From Actinomycetota bacterium (GTDB lineage Bacteria > Actinomycetota > Actinomycetes > Nanopelagicales > Nanopelagicaceae), in assembly GCA_947496345.1 (NCBI GenBank), contig CANMCL010000029.1, positions 1-9,607 of the forward strand: a stretch of DNA of 9,607 nt. The letters are read 5' to 3'. The notes below the pieces were generated by a model. That model worked only from the letters and a program-made list of their open reading frames with translations. It searched no databases and had not been told where the DNA came from. Position numbers and translations under genes: made by a program. The stretch's first letter is position 1, and every line of letters begins with the position of its first letter. Below, in pieces: positions 6,575-9,607 of the stretch.

Positions 6575-6616
6575 AAAAGATAAGGAGGAGCATTTTTGCT
6601 CCTCCTTATCTTTTTG
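6575..6616 (+). terminator. Strong rho-independent terminator after the amidohydrolase gene
   Basis: A perfect 18-bp inverted repeat (6575-6592 with 6597-6614) with a TTTT loop ends in a U-run on the plus strand. The arms read AAAAGATAAGGAGGAGCA and its exact complement, so A-run and T-run flank the GC core and termination could work in both directions. It isolates the amidohydrolase from the transporter gene. Confidence 0.9.
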
Positions 6617-6644
6617 ATAAATACCTTTAAACATTTGTAAGCCT

Positions 6645-6673
6645 TTGATTCCGGGTAACCGTAGATCGATTAT
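6645..6673 (+). promoter_or_regulatory. Possible promoter of the EamA-type transporter gene
   Basis: TTGATT (6645-6650) and GATTAT (6668-6673) are 17 bp apart. If used, the leader would be about 150 nt, including two potential hairpins (GCAGA/TCTGC near 6746-6764 and the strong repeat at 6782-6804). The stretch 6616-6829 otherwise holds no supported gene. Confidence 0.35.
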
Positions 6674-6781
6674 GCAGAAGTGAATTCATTATTTGCTCGA
6701 AGGAACATTTGCCGTTCGGGATTTTGAATCGGGTGTACTGTATGCAGATCTAGGAATTCTGCGGAAAAGTAGGATCGCTCT

Positions 6782-6804
6782 CTGGAAATTTACGAAATTT
6801 CCAG
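6782..6804. repeat. Perfect inverted repeat just upstream of the transporter ribosome-binding site
   Basis: CTGGAAATTT (6782-6791) and AAATTTCCAG (6795-6804) are exact complements separated by ACG. The repeat ends 9 nt before the GGAGGTG ribosome-binding site. It could be a DNA operator (centre with CG, outer arms TGGAA/TTCCA resembling the 1036-1065 sites but more widely spaced) or a leader hairpin that affects translation. No U-run follows, so it is not a terminator. Confidence 0.55.
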
Positions 6805-6829
6805 GAATTAAATGGAGGTGGCGTAAATC

Positions 6830-7660
6830 GTGTTTTATCTATTCGCGATTGCAGGCACGCTCTCATTTGCCTTCGGAACTTTCTTTACAAAAGGTGTGAC
6901 GCTTCGAATTTCGATCTTTCGAGCAATTGGGCCACTTTTTCTCCTTAACGCTGTCTTCGCAATTCCATTTATCGGTACCGGGCCATCCTGGAAACTCACC
7001 ACAGGCTCAGTTCCGTATTTGCACGTAATTTCGGCGATTGCAAGTGGGTTTCTTGCCTACATTATCTTCTCGCTAATTTCCAAGAGCACTGCATCCGTGA
7101 GTTCTGTGGCACCTGCTATGGCGCCCATTGTCGTTCTACTACTCTCGCCGATTTTTCTGAGCACTTCGATTACCGTTGCTCAAATATTGCTCGTCACCTT
7201 CTTGATGGGCATAACTTTGTATCCACTGCGAAATTCAATTTCTGGCTTGAACTCGGTAAAGACATATGCATTTATTTTGGTCGCCGCCTTAGGAAATGGA
7301 GCTGTGGCAGTACTCGCCAAGCTTTTGGCCCAGGAAGGCGTCGGGATGCCGGAGACCTTTGTGGTCAGACAGATTCTCTCTGGTCTGGCCTTTATCATCA
7401 TTTTTCCACCCATTGGATTAAAGCTTCGCGACTTCTATGAGTTATTTCGCAGATCAATGTTTATGGCGATTGGCCACATGACAACAATCGAGGCGATTCA
7501 AAAGGGCAGCCCGCTAGTTGTGCAGACTTTTATGGCAGCGATTCCGATTACCGTAATCGTGATTGAAACTGTTGCCTATAAAAAGCGTCCCGAAAAGGCG
7601 ATAATCATTAGCTCAATACTTACCGTGCTGGGAATTGCAGTTCTAAGCCTTTCGCTCTGA
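6830..7660 (+). CDS. EamA/DMT-superfamily membrane transporter
   Basis: The 276-residue protein is almost entirely hydrophobic, with about ten predicted membrane helices in two five-helix halves. The first begins at FYLFAIAGTLSFAFG and the second near residue 144 (TYAFILVAALGNGAVAV). This is the architecture of the drug/metabolite transporter (EamA, PF00892) fold in the cytoplasmic membrane. Such proteins move metabolites or export products; the substrate cannot be deduced. The start is GTG at 6830, with an excellent GGAGGTG (6814-6820) 9 nt upstream. Its stop lies 9 bp from the stop of the convergent SDR 2. Position inside the sugar locus suggests a role in uptake or efflux of a pathway compound, but it could be a bystander. 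Confidence 0.8.
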   Translation: MFYLFAIAGTLSFAFGTFFTKGVTLRISIFRAIGPLFLLNAVFAIPFIGTGPSWKLTTGSVPYLHVISAIASGFLAYIIFSLISKSTASVSSVAPAMAPIVVLLLSPIFLSTSITVAQILLVTFLMGITLYPLRNSISGLNSVKTYAFILVAALGNGAVAVLAKLLAQEGVGMPETFVVRQILSGLAFIIIFPPIGLKLRDFYELFRRSMFMAIGHMTTIEAIQKGSPLVVQTFMAAIPITVIVIETVAYKKRPEKAIIISSILTVLGIAVLSLSL

Positions 7661-7669
7661 AGCAATTGA

Positions 7670-8434
7670 TCAGTACATCAACTGTCCACCGGAGACATTT
7701 GCAACTGTCCCAGTAACATAACTTGAAGCCTGTGATGCGAGGAATATAACTGGACCAACCAGCTCTTCTGGGGTTGCGAGTCTTCCCATTGGAATCATGG
7801 TTAAAAATGATGCAAGTTGTTCTGGGGTTTGATTTCCTGTCATCATCGAAGTGTCTACTCCACCGGGAGATACAGCATTAACTCGGACTCCATCAGGTGC
7901 AAATGAACGAGCTAAGCCTTTAGTCATCGTGACGACGCCACCTTTACTTCCGGCATAGACCACTGAGCCGCCAAATCCGCCAGTCCACCAACCTTGTGAT
8001 GAGAAGTTAACGATTGAACCTTTGGTTCCATTCTTTTTAAAGTGAGCATGTGCTGTGCGATTTAAAAAGAAAGTAGCTTTCATGTTTACATCGATTTGCA
8101 GATCCCAGTCTTCCTCGGTGACTTCATCGAGAGTTGAACGACGGCGAAGAACGGCAGCGCAATGCGCAAGGGCGACAACTTCTGCGGCTTCTGCCGCTTT
8201 TTCGAAAATATTTACATGGCCTTTAAGATCTGCAAGATCGCAAGGCAAAATCTGGTGGCCGCTACCGGTCAAAGTTTTGAGAACATCGGCAAGTGGGGAA
8301 CTTGGAATATCTACGAGAAGCACCTTGGATCCAGCCTCAGCAAATCCGCGAGCAACCGCACTTCCAATGCCGCCGGCTGCTCCTGTAACAACTACTGATT
8401 TTCCAGCAAGTCCCGCGTCGTTTCTCCATTGCAT
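7670..8434 (-). CDS. NAD-dependent short-chain dehydrogenase/reductase (SDR 2)
   Basis: This classical SDR has 254 residues: TGAAGGIG (17-24) for dinucleotide binding, D42 at the end of beta2 indicating NAD(H) preference, N117, S146, Y160 and K164 (YAGSK). The usual NAG after beta4 is HCAA, and the C-terminal DGG is VSGG, both mild deviations. The segment SSQGWWTGGFGGS before the catalytic tyrosine is glycine- and tryptophan-rich and may shape the substrate pocket. The ATG at 8434 is chosen over TTG at 8443 because GGGGGA (8450-8445) sits 10 nt before the ATG but only 1 nt before the TTG. It is transcribed alone from the promoter at 8484-8512. It probably oxidises a sugar or sugar acid of the deoxyhexose route. 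Confidence 0.87.
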   Translation of the reverse strand: MQWRNDAGLAGKSVVVTGAAGGIGSAVARGFAEAGSKVLLVDIPSSPLADVLKTLTGSGHQILPCDLADLKGHVNIFEKAAEAAEVVALAHCAAVLRRRSTLDEVTEEDWDLQIDVNMKATFFLNRTAHAHFKKNGTKGSIVNFSSQGWWTGGFGGSVVYAGSKGGVVTMTKGLARSFAPDGVRVNAVSPGGVDTSMMTGNQTPEQLASFLTMIPMGRLATPEELVGPVIFLASQASSYVTGTVANVSGGQLMY

Positions 8435-8477
8435 AATGATCAAATCCCCCGCTTCGGTTCGCTCCGGTAATTGGTAA

Positions 8478-8512
8478 GCCTAAATACTAGGCAGAACCTA
8501 GGCAATAGGCAA
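8478..8512 (-). promoter_or_regulatory. Promoter of SDR 2 with overlapping inverted repeat
   Basis: On the minus strand, TTGCCT (8512-8507) and TAGTAT (8489-8484) are separated by 17 bp. The -10 lies inside the inverted repeat GCCTA-N5-TAGGC (8478-8492), and two further TAGGC copies follow at 8499-8503 and 8506-8510, so a regulator could occlude the promoter. The rest of the 207-bp divergent region holds the AT-rich upstream of SDR 3, with TAAAAT (8612-8617) or CATAAT (8621-8626) as weak -10 candidates and no clear -35. Confidence 0.5.
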
Positions 8513-8641
8513 TACTCAAGGCTTGAAAGATTCAAAGAATTTTTGGAAGTCTGGAACATTTAAAAGTTTGCAGCAAAAGAATCGAACTCTTTCGTAAATT
8601 CTAATCGGTAGTAAAATGAACATAATTTCTTAGGAGGAAAA

Positions 8642-9376
8642 ATGTCAGTCAAAGGAAAGATCGCGGTCGTTACAGGTGCATCAGGCGGTATTGGTCGGGC
8701 AACTGCAGAACGTTTACGAGATGAAGGAATGCGCGTAATTGGCGTAGACATTAATCCAGATGGCTTAAAGACTGTTGCAGGTATTGAGCATGTCGTTGCA
8801 GATCTTTCAAATGATGAGGGACGTGCAAAAGTTGTAGAAGCGGGACGGGGTGCTCACACACTCGTAAACGCCGCTGGGTTAATTCGTCTAAAGAAAATTA
8901 CAGATTTCACAACCCAAGATATCCGTGATATTTATGCGGTAAATGTTGAAGCGCCTTGGTACTTGATGAGCCATCTTGGCAGAACCATGGTCGATAATGG
9001 ATCGATAGTAAACATTTCATCAGTGTCTGCTCGGCTAACAGCAACACAAGAGACTGCTATTTATGCCTCGTCCAAAACAGCAATGTTGGCCATGACCCGA
9101 TCATGGGCATACGCACTTGCTCCACGTGGAATTAATGTAAATGCGATACTTCCGGGAATCGTTGATACGCCAATGCAAGAGCACGTATTGAAGCGTTTGG
9201 CGGAGTTAAGAGATATAACTGTGGAAAGCATTTCTAGCAAACGATTGGACACAGTTCCTTTACATCGGACATCTAAGCCTGAGGAGATTGCGGGTTTTGT
9301 CTATTTCTTAATTTCTGATGAAGGAAAATACATCACCGGACAAAGCTTGAGCCAAGATGGCGGCATAACTATGTAG
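8642..9376 (+). CDS. NAD-dependent short-chain dehydrogenase/reductase (SDR 3), possibly 2-keto-3-deoxy-sugar-acid dehydrogenase
   Basis: This 244-residue classical SDR shows TGASGGIG (11-18), D36 at the end of beta2 (NAD preference), NAAG (76-79), N101, S127, Y141 and K145 (YASSK). The C-terminal half, with LPGIVDTPMQE and then a substrate loop, and its short length resemble 2-keto-3-deoxy-L-fuconate/L-rhamnonate 4-dehydrogenases by recollection, not by alignment. If so, it would follow the dehydratase and feed an FAH-type hydrolase not in this window. The ATG at 8642 has a perfect AGGAGG (8632-8637). It diverges from SDR 2 and converges on the mutarotase gene. The family is sure; the step is inferred. 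Confidence 0.88.
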   Translation: MSVKGKIAVVTGASGGIGRATAERLRDEGMRVIGVDINPDGLKTVAGIEHVVADLSNDEGRAKVVEAGRGAHTLVNAAGLIRLKKITDFTTQDIRDIYAVNVEAPWYLMSHLGRTMVDNGSIVNISSVSARLTATQETAIYASSKTAMLAMTRSWAYALAPRGINVNAILPGIVDTPMQEHVLKRLAELRDITVESISSKRLDTVPLHRTSKPEEIAGFVYFLISDEGKYITGQSLSQDGGITM

Positions 9377-9390
9377 CCATCTCGGCTCAA
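9347..9390 (-). terminator. Long inverted repeat between SDR 3 and mutarotase, possible terminator
   Basis: The 15-nt arms 9347-9361 and 9376-9390 (TTGAGCC.AGATGGC against GCCATCT.GGCTCAA) pair at 14 of 15 positions around a 14-nt loop that contains most of the SDR 3 stop codon. It starts 8 nt past the mutarotase stop on the minus strand. The U-run after it is poor (GCTTTG), so termination is plausible but not certain; it may also stabilise both 3' ends. Confidence 0.45.
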
Positions 9391-9398
9391 AACATTGG

Positions 9399-9607
9399 TT
9401 AATCCAAGTGCCAGACTTCTGTCATTTCCATCAGATTGCCCTTGTTGTCAGTTAAATTCACAATAACTTCTTCGAACCACTTAGCCCAACGAGCATTTGA
9501 TTCAGCCTTGCCTAATTTTGCAAAGGCAGTTGCAGCATCAGGTTCGACTTCAAAGTATCCGACAATCTGTGTTCCACGACGGAAGAGGCTGTAGTTTGTG
9601 AAACCAG
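9399..9607 (-). CDS. rhaM: L-rhamnose mutarotase, N-terminus beyond window edge
   Basis: The last 69 codons of a RhaM-family (DUF718) protein run from the right edge to TAA at 9401-9399. The visible part includes NYSLFRRGTQIVGYFEVEPD, ARWAKWFEE and the C-terminus EVWHLD, which match the conserved core and tail of L-rhamnose mutarotase. That enzyme is a small cytosolic dimer of about 104 residues interconverting alpha and beta L-rhamnose. Roughly a third of the protein is missing to the right. It is the best pointer to the substrate of the whole locus, though DUF718 members may also act on other deoxyhexoses such as L-fucose. It converges with SDR 3, with 22 bp between stops. Confidence 0.87.
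   Translation of the reverse strand, partial: GFTNYSLFRRGTQIVGYFEVEPDAATAFAKLGKAESNARWAKWFEEVIVNLTDNKGNLMEMTEVWHLD

Noticed and set aside
6584..6608. Match of the terminator arm CTCCTCCTTA to the 16S rRNA 3' end (anti-Shine-Dalgarno)
   Set aside because: The arm is fully explained as one side of a perfect terminator hairpin, and no ribosomal RNA sequence surrounds it.
6693..6899. 68-residue plus-strand reading frame before and into the transporter gene
   Set aside because: It overlaps the transporter start out of frame, spans the inverted repeat and ribosome-binding site, and shows no family features.
7663..7684. Small inverted repeat CAATTGAT/ATCAACTG between the convergent transporter and SDR 2 genes
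   Set aside because: The arms are 8 nt with one mismatch, AT-rich, and not followed by a U-run on either strand, so a terminator call is not justified.
8055..8477. 140-residue plus-strand reading frame opposite SDR 2
   Set aside because: Its composition is Arg/Ser/Ala-rich, as expected for the reverse complement of an SDR, and it overlaps the SDR 2 start and promoter.
1..9607. Insertion sequences, tRNA genes, CRISPR arrays or prophage genes
   Set aside because: No transposase, integrase or phage-type product, no regularly spaced repeats and no tRNA-like cloverleaf was recognised on reading either strand.

Overview
The window looks like chromosome from a free-living, moderately AT-rich actinobacterium. 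The clearest clue is a small glutaredoxin at 2944-3186 with a W-C-G-Y-C active site, typical of mycothiol-dependent mycoredoxin-1. Short intergenic gaps, tight gene packing and a sugar-scavenging gene set would fit the streamlined freshwater actinobacteria (Nanopelagicales/acI), but that placement is inference.

Most of the window is a carbohydrate catabolic locus split into several short transcription units. On the left, a secreted sugar ABC-transporter binding protein (minus strand, cut by the window edge) diverges from an SMP-30-type lactonase, which is translationally coupled to a short-chain dehydrogenase (SDR). The regulatory region between them carries tandem LacI-type operators and a separate long palindrome. 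Two genes that look unrelated to sugar use follow: the mycoredoxin, and a beta-type DNA methyltransferase with no restriction enzyme beside it. The sugar locus then resumes. An enolase-superfamily acid-sugar dehydratase (minus) diverges from a COG3618-type amidohydrolase lactonase (plus), which ends at a very strong terminator. After that come an EamA/DMT-type membrane transporter (plus), a second SDR (minus), a third SDR (plus) and the C-terminal part of an L-rhamnose mutarotase (minus, cut by the right edge).

Together the genes fit the non-phosphorylative (oxidative) breakdown of a 6-deoxyhexose such as L-rhamnose or L-fucose: uptake by the ABC system, anomer interconversion by the mutarotase, NAD-dependent oxidation to a lactone, lactone opening, dehydration to a 2-keto-3-deoxy acid, and a further SDR oxidation. 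The mutarotase points to L-rhamnose; the COG3618 lactonase plus dehydratase would also suit L-fucose. The step that cleaves the keto-deoxy acid (an aldolase or FAH-type hydrolase), the ABC permease/ATPase and the regulator are not in the window. Which SDR and which lactonase does which step cannot be decided from sequence alone.

The main regulatory observations are several sigma70-like promoters with 17-bp spacers and at least four different inverted-repeat operator candidates in the divergent or leader regions. No entirely new type of system is evident. The notable points are the redundancy and dispersal of the pathway and its control sites.
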